Source of the DNA: Konateibacter massiliensis
GTDB taxonomy: Bacteria; Bacillota; Clostridia; Lachnospirales; Lachnospiraceae
Assembly: GCF_900184995.1 (NCBI RefSeq)
Contig: NZ_LT860097.1
Location: forward strand, 1-64,000
DNA: 64,000 nucleotides
Direction of reading: 5' to 3'
Shown here: positions 16,966 through 26,245 of the stretch, one piece after another
How positions within the stretch are numbered: the first letter of the stretch is position 1
How the letters are laid out: each line of letters starts with the position of its first letter
The notes under the pieces: generated by a model
The model's database searches: none
What the model was told of the DNA's origin: nothing
The model's input: the letters and a program-made list of their open reading frames with translations, nothing else
Program-made: the position numbers and the translations under genes

Positions 16966-18033
16966 ATGAGAAAGAGAAAAATGAGGAGAGTCAGGGTTGT
17001 ATTAATCATATTGGCATGCCTGTTTGTCGGCGGGATTGGAATTGGCTGTGCTCAAAGTGTTACATCTGTTATTTTAGTGAATAGGCTAGGGGATGACGAT
17101 GTATTTCGTATCAATGACAGTGTGTGCACACTTGCGGAAGCAAAAATTTATCTCACCAACTTGCAGGACCAATATGAGGATATTTACGGCAGTGATATGT
17201 GGCAGACAAAATGCGGTGATATGACAATTGAGGATTATCTGAAAAAAACGGTTATTGCCCAAATGGCACAGATTAAGAGCATGGCATTGTTTTCCAAGGA
17301 ATATAGCATTGAACTGACGGATGAGGAAAAAAATACGGTTAATCAGGCGGCTGAGGAGTATTATGGTAGCTTAAGTGAGGCAGAAATCGAATATATGGGC
17401 GTTACAAAACAAGATATTTCCAATGCCTATACAGACTATTTACTGGCAAGCAAAGTGTATTCCTCCCTCACAACAGAAACAAACACTGAGGTAAGTGATG
17501 ATGAGGCAAGAATTATTACGGTACAGCAGATTGTTATCAACAAATATACGTTGGATGCTTCAGGAAATAAGGTAGCTTTTTCGGATGCGGAAAAGCAAGA
17601 GGCATATAACAAAGCCGCCGGGGTACTGGAAAAAGCACAAAACGGCGAGGATTTTACTAATCTTGCAGAGAACTACAGCGATAACGAGACAACCGAGCTG
17701 TCTTTGAGCCGCGGGAAGCTGGAAGAAACAGTGGAAAAAGTCGTATTTGATTTGGAAAATGATGAAATAAGTGATATAATAGAGACTGAGGACAGTTACT
17801 ACATATTCAGATGTATCAACAGCTATGACATTGAAGCGACAGATGCCAACAAAGAGGTTATTATTGAACAGAGAAAAGCCAAGGCATTTGATGAGGTATA
17901 CGAAGTTTTCGTGGAAGGACTAGTATCGGAATTTAATGAAGAGTGTTGGAATTCAGTTGCGTTGGGAGACAATGGCACTGAGGTGAATACTGTCAATTTC
18001 TTTGACACTTATAATCAACATTTTGAAAACTAG
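16966..18033 (+). CDS. PrsA/SurA-like peptidyl-prolyl isomerase-type extracytoplasmic protein
   Basis: The 355-residue protein starts with a basic stretch and a hydrophobic anchor (residues 10-30); Cys28 in GIGC is a poor lipobox. The N-terminal helical region is SurA-like, and residues ~185-300 resemble a parvulin domain (VQQIVINKYTL, AQNGEDFTNLAENYSDN, DIIETEDSYYIFRCIN). Such proteins assist folding of secreted proteins outside the membrane. The parvulin part is degenerate (the usual GGDLG/F signature is ELSLSRGKL), so it may be a chaperone without isomerase activity. It is 11 nt after the FAD dehydrogenase gene. Confidence 0.75.
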   Translation: MRKRKMRRVRVVLIILACLFVGGIGIGCAQSVTSVILVNRLGDDDVFRINDSVCTLAEAKIYLTNLQDQYEDIYGSDMWQTKCGDMTIEDYLKKTVIAQMAQIKSMALFSKEYSIELTDEEKNTVNQAAEEYYGSLSEAEIEYMGVTKQDISNAYTDYLLASKVYSSLTTETNTEVSDDEARIITVQQIVINKYTLDASGNKVAFSDAEKQEAYNKAAGVLEKAQNGEDFTNLAENYSDNETTELSLSRGKLEETVEKVVFDLENDEISDIIETEDSYYIFRCINSYDIEATDANKEVIIEQRKAKAFDEVYEVFVEGLVSEFNEECWNSVALGDNGTEVNTVNFFDTYNQHFEN

Positions 18034-18088
18034 AGAGAATGATAAATCTGATAAAGTAGTTTAATGATGGACGAGGGGGGAACTGTAT

Positions 18089-18475
18089 ATGCAGGAGCAG
18101 GAACATATTTTGGTAATTGATGATATGCTGACCAACCTAAAAATTGTAGAGAGTTTTTTAAAGCCCTATTATAAAGTTTCACTTGTAAAGTCTGGTGAAC
18201 AGGCACTTAAATTTATGGAGAAAAATAATCCGAATTTAATTCTTTTGGATATTCAGATGCCAGGCATGGACGGCTTTGAAACAATCCAAAAAATCAAGGA
18301 AAATCCTAAGAACAGGGAAATACCGGTATTGTTTTTGACATCTCAGGAGGATATTGACAGTAGAATGAAAGGGTTTCAATTGGGAGCAACCGATTTTATT
18401 TTGAAGCCGTTTATGCCGGATATGGTCTTAAAGGTAATCGCATCAAGGCTGAAAGAAGAGAAAGAAAAAGTTTAA
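18089..18475 (+). CDS. single-domain response regulator (CheY-like)
   Basis: The 128-residue protein is a bare receiver domain. The acidic pair is in VIDDML (residues 10-12), the phosphorylated Asp is in LLDIQMPGMDG (about residue 54), the conserved Thr/Ser in FLTSQ and the Lys in LKPF. No output domain is present. It sits upstream of a chemoreceptor gene, so a signalling role with chemotaxis is possible, but a terminator separates them. Its kinase is not in the window. Confidence 0.9.
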   Translation: MQEQEHILVIDDMLTNLKIVESFLKPYYKVSLVKSGEQALKFMEKNNPNLILLDIQMPGMDGFETIQKIKENPKNREIPVLFLTSQEDIDSRMKGFQLGATDFILKPFMPDMVLKVIASRLKEEKEKV

Positions 18476-18491
18476 AGAGGAAAATGGTGAG

Positions 18492-18521
18492 GGAAGCCGT
18501 CGTAATGGGGGCTTCTTTTTT
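18492..18521 (+). terminator. rho-independent terminator after response regulator
   Basis: GGAAGCC pairs with GGCTTC around an 11-nt loop and runs straight into six T. Confidence 0.8.
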
Positions 18522-18582
18522 GTATCATATAAAAACTATTTATGCGTTCATTCCAGAGAAGAAACGGCTCTCATGCTTTTTC

Positions 18583-18600
18583 GGTTATACGCGTGTAACC
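18583..18600. promoter_or_regulatory. candidate operator palindrome upstream of chemoreceptor
   Basis: GGTTATACGCGTGTAACC is an 18-bp palindrome with one mismatched pair and a central CG, the form of LacI-type operators. It lies 121 nt before the chemoreceptor start. A degenerate piece resembling the family 3 repeat (ACTATTTATGCG) precedes it. The role is inferred only from symmetry and position. Confidence 0.35.
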
Positions 18601-18720
18601 GCTTATTAATTATCAATAAAATTGTATAAAAAAAGTATTAAATGTAAAATAATGCGAACAAAGAATGATATAATGAAAAGCGTTAGAAGAGGCTCATGGT
18701 GGCGCTCAAGGAGGAGAATT

Positions 18721-20760
18721 ATGTTTAAATCGATTAGGACAAAATTATTAGTTTTTATTATTCCAATCATTGTTGTTTCCTTTGCTATTTTAATTATCTA
18801 TAGCATTCAATCAAGCGAAAACAGAGTGCGCAGCCAGATTAAGGCCACAATGGAGAGCGAACTGAGTGGGCAGATGGATAATATTAACAATGAGTTGAAG
18901 GGTGTAACGCAAATTGCCGATAGCATAGCTGATATGGTAAGTGCGACCTATCAGGTTGAAACAATGAGCCAATATGAAACTATGCTTCAGAAAATTATTT
19001 TTAATAACGATATCGTATCCGGAAGCGGTATTTGGTTTGAGCCATATATCTATGATAGCAGCGCGGAATATATGAGTTTATATGTATATAAGGATGGAAC
19101 CGATGCCAAGACGACATATGAATATAATACAAAAGATTATAATTATTTTGCCTATGAATGGTATACCCAATCGGTGACATCAGGGAAAACAGAAATCACA
19201 GATCCTTATTTAGATGAAGTGAGCGGAACTGTCATGTCTTCCTGCTCATCGCCGATTTTGGCAAGCGATGGAACAATCATCGGTATTGTTACCGTGGATA
19301 TTGACTTGACGACGATACAAAATATTGTCAATAAGATTGATATCGGAAAAGCGGTACTTCTAAATGGAGAAGGCTCTTATCTGGCAAACAGTGATACAGA
19401 AAAGGTCATGAATAAAAATATTAAGGACGAGGAAGAGAGTACACTTGCAGAGCTTGGAAATACAGTTCTTGGGCAGCAGGAAGGTAACGGAGTTTATACA
19501 AAGAACGGCGAAAAACATGATCTTTACTATAGTACACTTGAAAATTATGGCTGGAAGCTTGGTATTGAAATTCCGGAAAGTGAGCTGTTTGCAACAATCC
19601 GTACAATGACAATTAATATGATTATAATTGGAGTTTTGGCTATCATTGTGTGCATTGTGGTTATTGTACTTGTGATAAACTCTGTGACCAAGGGAATTAA
19701 GAAAATAAATAATTCTATTACGAAGCTTGCGGCGGGTGATTTTACAGAGGAGCCGGTGAAACTGAAATCAAAGGATGAGCTGGGAAGAATGGGCGAGAAT
19801 CTCGGTATCATGTATGAGAAGAATAAACTTGTTTTGAAAAGAATTGCTGACAGTGCCGCGGTTATGAATCAGTCCAGTACGGAGTTAAAGCAGGCGTCAA
19901 ATGATTTGGCAAATCAGTTTAATGATATTACACACATTATGCAGAATGTTAACAATGATATGATGTCCACAAGTGCGGCGACAGAGGAACTGAATGCCTC
20001 GGTTGAGGAGGTAAATGCTTCTGTAAACGTTCTGGCGGTAGAGACAGAAAATAGTGCCGATATGGCAGTTGAGATTGAGGACAGAGCGGCAGAAATCGAG
20101 AAGAGCAGCAGACATTCCTTCGAAAAGGCAAACGAGCTTGTAAAGGAATACGAAACGAGTTTGAATATCAGTATTGAAAATGCAAATGTGGTGACGAATA
20201 TCGGTGCTTTGGCAAATGTAATTTCAAGTATTGCCGAGCAGATTAACCTGCTTTCCTTAAATGCCTCCATTGAAGCGGCAAGAGCAGGAGAACAAGGAAG
20301 AGGCTTCGCAGTAGTTGCCGGGGAAATCGGAAAACTTGCCTCTGACACGACAAAAGCAGTAGAGGAAATTAAAAATACAATTGACCAGGTAACAGATGCA
20401 TTCAGTGTGCTGACAGACAATTCCAAATCTATTTTAGGATTTATAACGGATACGGTAACCCCAGATTACAATAGCTTTGTAAGTGTATCGGAGCAGTATG
20501 GTGAGGATGCAAGAAGCTTTAAGGCATTGTCACATAAGGTTTCGGATATGGCGGCAAGCATTGAGCAGACGGTTACGGAAATTACAAGTGCAATACAAAA
20601 TATTACAGAGTCCGCACAAAATACAGCACAAAATGGTTCAGATGTTGCAAATGCAATCTCAATCGTATCGGGTGTGGTGGATAACGTAGAGGAAAAATCT
20701 GCAGAGCAGGAAGGCACGGCTGGCGGTATGAATGAACTTGTAAGTAAGTTTAAGCTATAA
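18721..20760 (+). CDS. methyl-accepting chemotaxis protein with dCache sensor
   Basis: The 679-residue protein has a first membrane helix at about residues 8-28, a large extracellular sensor resembling dCache_1 (~35-290, with [12 protein letters not shown] and [20 protein letters not shown]), a second helix (~297-320), a HAMP linker, and a cytoplasmic signalling domain. The hairpin-tip signature begins near residue 503 ([20 protein letters not shown]). It should sense small ligands and steer CheA. No C-terminal CheR/CheB pentapeptide is seen. The start is ATG 18721, 4 nt after AGGAGGAG; an earlier in-frame ATG at 18622 lacks a ribosome site. Confidence 0.92.
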   Translation: MFKSIRTKLLVFIIPIIVVSFAILIIYSIQSSENRVRSQIKATMESELSGQMDNINNELKGVTQIADSIADMVSATYQVETMSQYETMLQKIIFNNDIVSGSGIWFEPYIYDSSAEYMSLYVYKDGTDAKTTYEYNTKDYNYFAYEWYTQSVTSGKTEITDPYLDEVSGTVMSSCSSPILASDGTIIGIVTVDIDLTTIQNIVNKIDIGKAVLLNGEGSYLANSDTEKVMNKNIKDEEESTLAELGNTVLGQQEGNGVYTKNGEKHDLYYSTLENYGWKLGIEIPESELFATIRTMTINMIIIGVLAIIVCIVVIVLVINSVTKGIKKINNSITKLAAGDFTEEPVKLKSKDELGRMGENLGIMYEKNKLVLKRIADSAAVMNQSSTELKQASNDLANQFNDITHIMQNVNNDMMSTSAATEELNASVEEVNASVNVLAVETENSADMAVEIEDRAAEIEKSSRHSFEKANELVKEYETSLNISIENANVVTNIGALANVISSIAEQINLLSLNASIEAARAGEQGRGFAVVAGEIGKLASDTTKAVEEIKNTIDQVTDAFSVLTDNSKSILGFITDTVTPDYNSFVSVSEQYGEDARSFKALSHKVSDMAASIEQTVTEITSAIQNITESAQNTAQNGSDVANAISIVSGVVDNVEEKSAEQEGTAGGMNELVSKFKL

Positions 20761-20776
20761 ATATATAGATACATAA

Positions 20777-20815
20777 AAGAGCAGTTACAGGATTTAAAAT
20801 CTTGTAACTGCTCTT
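20777..20815. terminator. bidirectional terminator between chemoreceptor and htpG
   Basis: AAGAGCAGTTACA pairs with TGTAACTGCTCTT around GGATTTAAAATCT, which itself can extend the stem (GATTTAAAATC). T-rich sequence flanks it on the + side. It lies between convergent genes. Confidence 0.85.
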
Positions 20816-20837
20816 GCTTTATTATTTTGTTATTTTG

Positions 20838-22898
20838 TTATTTTGTCAGCAGCATCATGATTTCATTGCTTCTTGCAATAAACTTTGTCATCGCATCAGC
20901 GGCTAATGGTTTATGGCAAATCAGTGCCAAATCATAAAGCTGTTCACAAATCATCGGAACATTTTCAGAATCCTTATTTTCCAGAATATATTTTACAAGT
21001 GTGTGGTTAGCATTTAATACAAGTGTTTCGTTGGAGCCGAACATACTTGGGTCCATACCATACATGTTGTACATTTTCATCATATCCTGCATACGTCTGC
21101 TTTCCTCGGAAAGTGTAATCATGGAGGAGATGGATTCGTTCTTCAGCTTCTCGACTTTAACGTCCAATTTATCGTTGCTTAAGGCTTTTCTGAATACCTC
21201 AGTCAAGGTATCAATTTCTGCTGTCATATCAACATCGCTATTGTCTTCCTTGAAGTTCTCTGTCAAATCTGCATCGATTCTTTGGAACTTAATATCCTCA
21301 TTTTTCTGCTCAAGCTGTGTAATAAATGGAGAGTCAATGTTGTGAGTCAGCATGACCGCATTTAAGTTTTCCTCCTTAAACATATGGATGTACTGGCTTT
21401 GCTGCTGAGCGTCACTTACATAGTAGATGGTTTTGCGATCTTTTTCCTTTGCCTCTTCCGTATCATTTTCAGCACTCTCGTCTGTAACTTCTTCAGTATT
21501 GTCCTCAGTCGCAGGAAGGTTACTTTCCTTGTATTCGGAAAGAGTTAAGTATTTATCATTTAAGTCCTTAAATAGGATATAGTCGGTCATCTTTTCGCAG
21601 AACTTCTCGTCCTTTAAGCAGCCAAATTTGATGAATGGGCTGATATCATCCCAGTATTTCTCATAGGCTTCTCTGTCAACCTTACACATACCGGACAGCT
21701 TATCTGCTACCTTCTTTGAAATGTAGTCAGATATCTTCTTTACAAAGCCATCATTTTGAAGGGCACTTCTGGATACGTTAAGCGGTAAATCAGGACAGTC
21801 GATAACGCCCTTTAAGAGCAGAAGGAATTCAGGAATAACCTCCTTGATGTTGTCTGCGATAAATACCTGATTGTTGTACAACTTAATGGTACCTTCCATT
21901 GTGTCGTATTCTGTATTAATCTTAGGGAAGTACAGAATTCCTTTTAAATTAAACGGATAGTCCATATTCAGATGGATCCAGAATAAAGGCTCCTTGTAAT
22001 CCATAAATACCTTGCGGTAAAATGCCTTGTAGTCCTCGTCAGTGCAGTCATTCGGATGCTTTGTCCAGAGAGGCTGCGTATCATTCAGTGGAACCGGGCG
22101 TTTTAAAATTTTGAGTTTTTCAGTTCGCGGAGAGACCTCTACGATTTCTTTCTCGCCATTTTCATTTTCTTTCTCCTCGGTTTTTGCCTCCTCGATGATA
22201 GTCTCGATTACAGTATCCTTCTCGGTTTTTTCCTCAGATAAAATTGTCTCATATTCCGGCTCTGCGGTTGCATTGGATAAAAAGATTTCAGTTGGCATAA
22301 AGGAACAGTATTTTTCAATGATTTCCCTTGCACGGTATTCATTTGCAAATTCAAGGCAGTCCTCATTTAAGAATAAAGTGATTTCGGTACCTACTGTATC
22401 CTTATGACCTTCCTCCATGTCAAATTCTGTACCGCCGTCACATTCCCAGTGAACAGGTGTCGCACCTTCCTTGAAGGAGAGGGAATCAATATGAACCTCA
22501 TCTGCTACCATAAAGGCAGAATAAAAACCAAGTCCGAAATGTCCAATAATCTGGTCCTCATTTGTCTTGTCCTTGTATTTTTCTAAAAAGTCAGTTGCGC
22601 CGGAAAAAGCAATCTGATTGATATATTCATTTACTTCATCAGCCGTCATTCCAAGACCGTTGTCGATGAATTTCAGAGTTTTCTCCGTTGGATTTGCAAT
22701 AACTTGTATTTTGAACTCATGGTTTTCTGGGATTGTGTACTCACCCATGATTTCCAGTTTTTTTAGTTTGGTGATGGCGTCACAGCCATTTGAGATTAAC
22801 TCACGAAAGAAAATGTCATGGTCGGAATACAGCCATTTTTTAATAATGGGAAAAATATTTTCGCTATCGATTGATAAACTTCCATGTTGCTTACTCAT
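20838..22898 (-). CDS. htpG: molecular chaperone HtpG (Hsp90)
   Basis: The 686-residue protein has the GHKL ATPase domain of Hsp90 (LISNGCDAITKLKKL, FIDNGLGMT, GHFGLGFYSAFMVAD) and the middle-domain signature LNVSRSALQ. An acidic, Lys/Glu-rich insert lies at about residues 216-256, and a second acidic patch near residue 460. It is an ATP-dependent cytoplasmic chaperone. The start is ATG 22898, 8 nt after AAGGAG; an in-frame GTG at 22907 overlaps that ribosome site. A perfect CIRCE lies upstream, so the gene should be repressed by HrcA and induced by heat. Confidence 0.95.
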   Translation of the reverse strand: MSKQHGSLSIDSENIFPIIKKWLYSDHDIFFRELISNGCDAITKLKKLEIMGEYTIPENHEFKIQVIANPTEKTLKFIDNGLGMTADEVNEYINQIAFSGATDFLEKYKDKTNEDQIIGHFGLGFYSAFMVADEVHIDSLSFKEGATPVHWECDGGTEFDMEEGHKDTVGTEITLFLNEDCLEFANEYRAREIIEKYCSFMPTEIFLSNATAEPEYETILSEEKTEKDTVIETIIEEAKTEEKENENGEKEIVEVSPRTEKLKILKRPVPLNDTQPLWTKHPNDCTDEDYKAFYRKVFMDYKEPLFWIHLNMDYPFNLKGILYFPKINTEYDTMEGTIKLYNNQVFIADNIKEVIPEFLLLLKGVIDCPDLPLNVSRSALQNDGFVKKISDYISKKVADKLSGMCKVDREAYEKYWDDISPFIKFGCLKDEKFCEKMTDYILFKDLNDKYLTLSEYKESNLPATEDNTEEVTDESAENDTEEAKEKDRKTIYYVSDAQQQSQYIHMFKEENLNAVMLTHNIDSPFITQLEQKNEDIKFQRIDADLTENFKEDNSDVDMTAEIDTLTEVFRKALSNDKLDVKVEKLKNESISSMITLSEESRRMQDMMKMYNMYGMDPSMFGSNETLVLNANHTLVKYILENKDSENVPMICEQLYDLALICHKPLAADAMTKFIARSNEIMMLLTK

Positions 22899-22950
22899 TT
22901 TATACACTCCTTTTGTTTGATTATGATAATAGTGTTACATAATATTTACT

Positions 22951-22979
22951 ATCATAATACCCGTCTTTTCAAATGTCAA
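22951..22979 (-). promoter_or_regulatory. sigma-A promoter of htpG
   Basis: On the minus strand TTGACA (22979-22974), a 17-nt spacer and TATGAT (22956-22951) give a near-consensus promoter. The CIRCE operator begins 7 nt upstream of the -35 box. Confidence 0.85.
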
Positions 22980-22986
22980 GACAAAA

Positions 22987-23013
22987 TTAGCACTCATTTA
23001 TAATGAGTGCTAA
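22987..23013. promoter_or_regulatory. CIRCE operator (HrcA binding site)
   Basis: TTAGCACTC-N9-GAGTGCTAA is an exact match to the CIRCE consensus. It is placed upstream of the htpG -35 box, so HrcA binding would block RNA polymerase from the upstream side. HrcA itself is not in this window. Confidence 0.93.
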
Positions 23014-23067
23014 CAAATAACAAATGAGAAGCCGAAAGCTCCCCATATGTTATTTGTATTAGGTACA

Positions 23068-23090
23068 GAAATACTGCTTTGCAGTATTTC
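23068..23090 (-). terminator. hairpin after DUF5721 gene
   Basis: GAAATACTGC pairs with GCAGTATTTC across TTT, just past the stop of the DUF5721 gene. A T-run is lacking, so it may be a processing or weak termination hairpin. Confidence 0.45.
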
Positions 23091-23103
23091 GTGCTATATA
23101 AAT

Positions 23104-23607
23104 TTAATTAACCTCAAAAGCAATCTCATGTGCCTTAAAAAACTTTTGCACCATCGAATCCCATTCATATTCCAGCGTCTTATCAAGGCTGAATACCTTG
23201 ATGGAGGTGCCGGTAATGCAGCTTAAGGAGTTGTTGCTGTATTTAATGTTCAAAAACAGTCCGTTCACGTCATTTGGAGAGAGAGAAATGTTGCTCTGGC
23301 TTAACAGCTTTTCTACATTGGCAGGTGAGAGCAGAAATACAATTTTAAATCCAAGCGGCGTTTTCTTGCCCTTAATAAGCTCAAAGCAGACAGGCTTTAG
23401 AATCTCCCAATAGGACATTTCCTGACCGGTTAAATCCTTTTCTTCCAATTCTTCCGTGCTGTAAAAGTCCTTGTTGATATGTCCGTCAATCGTGAAGGTA
23501 TTGTATGTCGTTATCGTTGCCTCGGATAGCAGGAATTTGTTAAAGGTGTCTGAGATTAATAATTTGGACATAAAGTCCTTTACGTCAATAATTTGCAGTG
23601 AAATCAA
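23104..23607 (-). CDS. DUF5721 family protein
   Basis: The 167-residue protein is soluble, without signal peptide or membrane helix. The opening MISLQIIDVKDFMSKLLISD and the central LTGQEMSYWEILKPVCFELI match a family confined to Lachnospiraceae and relatives (DUF5721). Function is unknown. It lies upstream of htpG on the same strand, but the CIRCE promoter separates them. Its divergent neighbour is the M18 aminopeptidase gene. Confidence 0.7.
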   Translation of the reverse strand: MISLQIIDVKDFMSKLLISDTFNKFLLSEATITTYNTFTIDGHINKDFYSTEELEEKDLTGQEMSYWEILKPVCFELIKGKKTPLGFKIVFLLSPANVEKLLSQSNISLSPNDVNGLFLNIKYSNNSLSCITGTSIKVFSLDKTLEYEWDSMVQKFFKAHEIAFEVN

Positions 23608-23737
23608 TGTTATCCCCCAAGTCTTTACTAAAATGGTAATCTGTCGTATACTAACAACTATAATTCTATTATACTATGTAAATTCTTTTTAGCAATGAAA
23701 AGTATAGATAAAAACCAAAGCATTTGGAGGAAAGATA

Positions 23738-25045
23738 ATGAACAATCAAGAGAATGTGAAATATTTAACAAATATAATAGTGGCAGGAACCTCTCCCTAC
23801 ATGGTAGTGCAGGAGGGAGTGAAAAAACTGAAGGAGGCGGATTTTGAACCGCTTTTTCTCAATCAGGATTGGGGTCTTAAAAATGGGGGAAAATATTATG
23901 TGGAGCATTGCGGCTCTAGTCTTTTTGCCTTTACAGTCGGAGAAAAGTTTGGCTTTCGGCAGGGTTTTAAAATAGCAACGGCACATACTGACTTTCCGTG
24001 CTTTCGGGTTAAGCCAAATCCAGACATCACGACAAATCAATACAGACAGATTAATGTGGAGGTATACGGAGGTCCGATTTTAAATACATGGCTTGACCGT
24101 CCGCTGTCCGCTTCAGGACGTGTTACGCTGAAAAGTGATAATCCGTTTAAGCCTGAAATACGGCTGATTGATTTAAAAAAGCCGCTGTTTACAATACCAA
24201 ACCTTGCCATTCATTTAAACCGCGATGTAAATAAAGGCGTGGAATTAAATAAGCAGACTGATATGCTTCCGATTGCAGCGATTGTAAACGAGGAGCTTGG
24301 CGGAGAAAACTTCCTCAGTTTTTTGGCACGGGAGCTTTCGGTGGAGAAAGAGCAAATCTTAGATTATGAGCTTAATCTGTATAATTTAGATGAGCCTTGT
24401 CTGCTCGGGCTGAACGAGGAATTTTTATCGGCACCTAGAATTGATAACCTGACAAGTGTGAGCGCAGCGCTGACAGCGCTTATTGGCGGAAAGGGAGAAA
24501 AGGGCATCAATGTAATAGCCCTGTTTGACCATGAGGAAATTGGAAGCAGAACAAAACAGGGAGCAGGCTCCGCTATTTTGTCCTTTATTCTGGAAAAGAT
24601 TATGCTTTCTTTCGGAAGAGACAGAGCGAAATTTTTATCAGCTCTCTCGGACAGCTTTATGCTCTCAGTAGACGTGGCACACGGACTGCATCCGAACAAG
24701 GTAGGAAAGCACGATATTACAAATCAGCCGATTTTGGGAAAAGGCTTATGCATCAAGGAGGCGTGCTCTCAAAGCTACGCGACGGACAGTGAGGCGGTTG
24801 CCGTCACAGAGCTGCTATGTCTGTCCAAGGACATTCCTTATCAGAAATATATAAATCGCTCCGATATCGTCGGAGGAAGCACGATTGGAGCCATTGCGGC
24901 TGCTCACCTTCCGATGAAAATTGTGGATGTCGGAATTCCGATTTTGGCAATGCACTCCGCAAGGGAGGTTATGGGGGTAGCTGACCAGACCGCTCTTACA
25001 GACTTGCTGGAAACATTTTTTACGGTTTCTTCTTCGGTTTCGTAG
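23738..25045 (+). CDS. M18 family aminopeptidase
   Basis: The 435-residue protein is a zinc aminopeptidase of the aspartyl aminopeptidase family (ApeB/DAP2-like). Metal and catalytic motifs are visible: HTDFPCFRVKP (His and Asp), DHEEIGSRTKQGAGS (Asp, Glu-Glu) and the C-terminal AMHSAREVMG (His). It removes N-terminal residues, often acidic, from peptides in the cytoplasm. TTGGAGG precedes the start. The stop codon coincides with the first base of MITE-like copy X. Confidence 0.92.
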   Translation: MNNQENVKYLTNIIVAGTSPYMVVQEGVKKLKEADFEPLFLNQDWGLKNGGKYYVEHCGSSLFAFTVGEKFGFRQGFKIATAHTDFPCFRVKPNPDITTNQYRQINVEVYGGPILNTWLDRPLSASGRVTLKSDNPFKPEIRLIDLKKPLFTIPNLAIHLNRDVNKGVELNKQTDMLPIAAIVNEELGGENFLSFLARELSVEKEQILDYELNLYNLDEPCLLGLNEEFLSAPRIDNLTSVSAALTALIGGKGEKGINVIALFDHEEIGSRTKQGAGSAILSFILEKIMLSFGRDRAKFLSALSDSFMLSVDVAHGLHPNKVGKHDITNQPILGKGLCIKEACSQSYATDSEAVAVTELLCLSKDIPYQKYINRSDIVGGSTIGAIAAAHLPMKIVDVGIPILAMHSAREVMGVADQTALTDLLETFFTVSSSVS

Positions 25046-25230
25046 TAACAGTTCAGCCATGCCATTCATAATGTGCCCGAATATACAAATATTCCAAGTA
25101 TTTTACTTCATGATTGGCACATTATTCATGTAGGGCGTCCGCCCTATAGAAATAATTCTATAAAATGTCCTTAGAGTGTGAACACTCACGGTCATTTTAT
25201 AGAATCATTTCTGCATGGCTGAACTGTTAC
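25045..25230 (+). mobile_element. MITE-like element, family 4, copy X (best copy)
   Basis: A 186-bp element with perfect 18-bp terminal inverted repeats: GTAACAGTTCAGCCATGC on the left and its exact reverse complement on the right. Inside, CATTCATAATGTGCC pairs with GGCACATTATTCATG, GGGCG pairs with CGCCC, and ATTCTATAAAATG pairs with CATTTTATAGAAT around a GAGTGT/CACTC hairpin, so nearly the whole element folds. No protein is encoded and no target duplication is obvious. Copies Y (46943) and Z (11142, inverted) align along their full length. Confidence 0.8.
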
Positions 25231-25258
25231 ACAAAATAAAAAAAATTCAGAAAAATGC

Positions 25259-25287
25259 TTTTCATTATTTTATATGTATGCTATTAT
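25259..25287 (+). promoter_or_regulatory. possible promoter of degV gene
   Basis: TTTTCA, a 17-nt spacer and TATTAT. The match is modest, but it is the best spaced pair between the MITE-like element and the DegV gene. Confidence 0.35.
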
Positions 25288-25382
25288 TAGTAGTAATGAA
25301 AACTATATTATGTAGTTAAGAAAAAGAAAGTTAAAACTACTATAGCATACGCAGTAGTGGTTCTCATAAATAGGAGGTAACG

Positions 25383-26222
25383 ATGAGCTATAAAATTGTT
25401 GTGGATAGTTGTGGAGAATTTACTGAAAGATTAAAAGGTGATGAGCATTTTGTAAATGTGCCGTTGGAGCTTCAGGTAGACGACCATATTATTGTGGATG
25501 ATGAGACTTTTAATCAGGCTGAGTTTTTAAAATTGGTTGCGGCGAGCCCGAATTGCCCGAAGTCCTCCTGTCCGTCTCCTGAGAGATACATGAAGGAATA
25601 TACCTGCGAGGCAGAGGATGTATACGCGGTAACGCTGTCAAGCCAGCTGAGCGGCTCCTATAACAGTGCTGTTTTGGGAAAAAACTTGTATCACGAGGAA
25701 AAAGGCGAGAAGAATATTCACGTATTTGACTCCAAATCAGCCTCCATCGGCCAGACGTTGATTGCCCTGAAGGCAGAGGAATGTGAAAAGGCGGGTATGC
25801 CTTTTGCCGAGGTCGTGAAGACGGTGGAAGAGTATATTGAAGGAATGAATACTTATTTTGTTTTGGAGACGCTTGAGACGCTTCGTAAAAATGGAAGACT
25901 CAGCAACTTAAAAGCATTGGTTGCGGGCGCATTGAATATTAAACCGGTTATGGGTGCCACAAAGGAAGGAACCATATATCAGATTGGGCAGGCGCGCGGT
26001 ATTAACAAGGCACTTGATAAAATGATTACAGTGATTGTGGAGCAGGCAAAGGATACCGAGAATAAAATTCTTGCCATTTCTCACTGCAATTGTCTGGAAA
26101 GAGCGTTAAAAGTGAAGGAAGAGCTGATGAACCGGTGTAAGTTTAGAGATGTTATTGTGTGCGATACAGCAGGTGTCAGCAGCCTCTATGCAAACGACGG
26201 CGGCATAATCGTGGTAGTGTAA
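25383..26222 (+). CDS. DegV family fatty-acid-binding protein
   Basis: The 279-residue protein has the DegV fold: N-terminal KIVVDSCGEF, the lipid head-group motif TLSSQLSGSYNSA (about residues 82-94), and LRKNGRLSNLKALVAG. DegV/FakB proteins bind a fatty acid and present it to the FakA kinase in the cytoplasm. FakA is not in the window. TAGGAGG precedes the start. It appears to be a single-gene unit between non-coding repeats. Confidence 0.92.
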   Translation: MSYKIVVDSCGEFTERLKGDEHFVNVPLELQVDDHIIVDDETFNQAEFLKLVAASPNCPKSSCPSPERYMKEYTCEAEDVYAVTLSSQLSGSYNSAVLGKNLYHEEKGEKNIHVFDSKSASIGQTLIALKAEECEKAGMPFAEVVKTVEEYIEGMNTYFVLETLETLRKNGRLSNLKALVAGALNIKPVMGATKEGTIYQIGQARGINKALDKMITVIVEQAKDTENKILAISHCNCLERALKVKEELMNRCKFRDVIVCDTAGVSSLYANDGGIIVVV

Positions 26223-26245
26223 TAAAATAATTTTGAATTGACTAC

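Noticed and set aside
18622-18720. N-terminal extension of the chemoreceptor
   Set aside because: The 33 extra residues are basic and lack a ribosome site; AGGAGGAG directly before ATG 18721 marks the true start.
19914-20426. 170-residue Ser/Ala-rich frame on the minus strand
   Set aside because: It is the shadow of the regular heptad coding of the chemoreceptor signalling domain.
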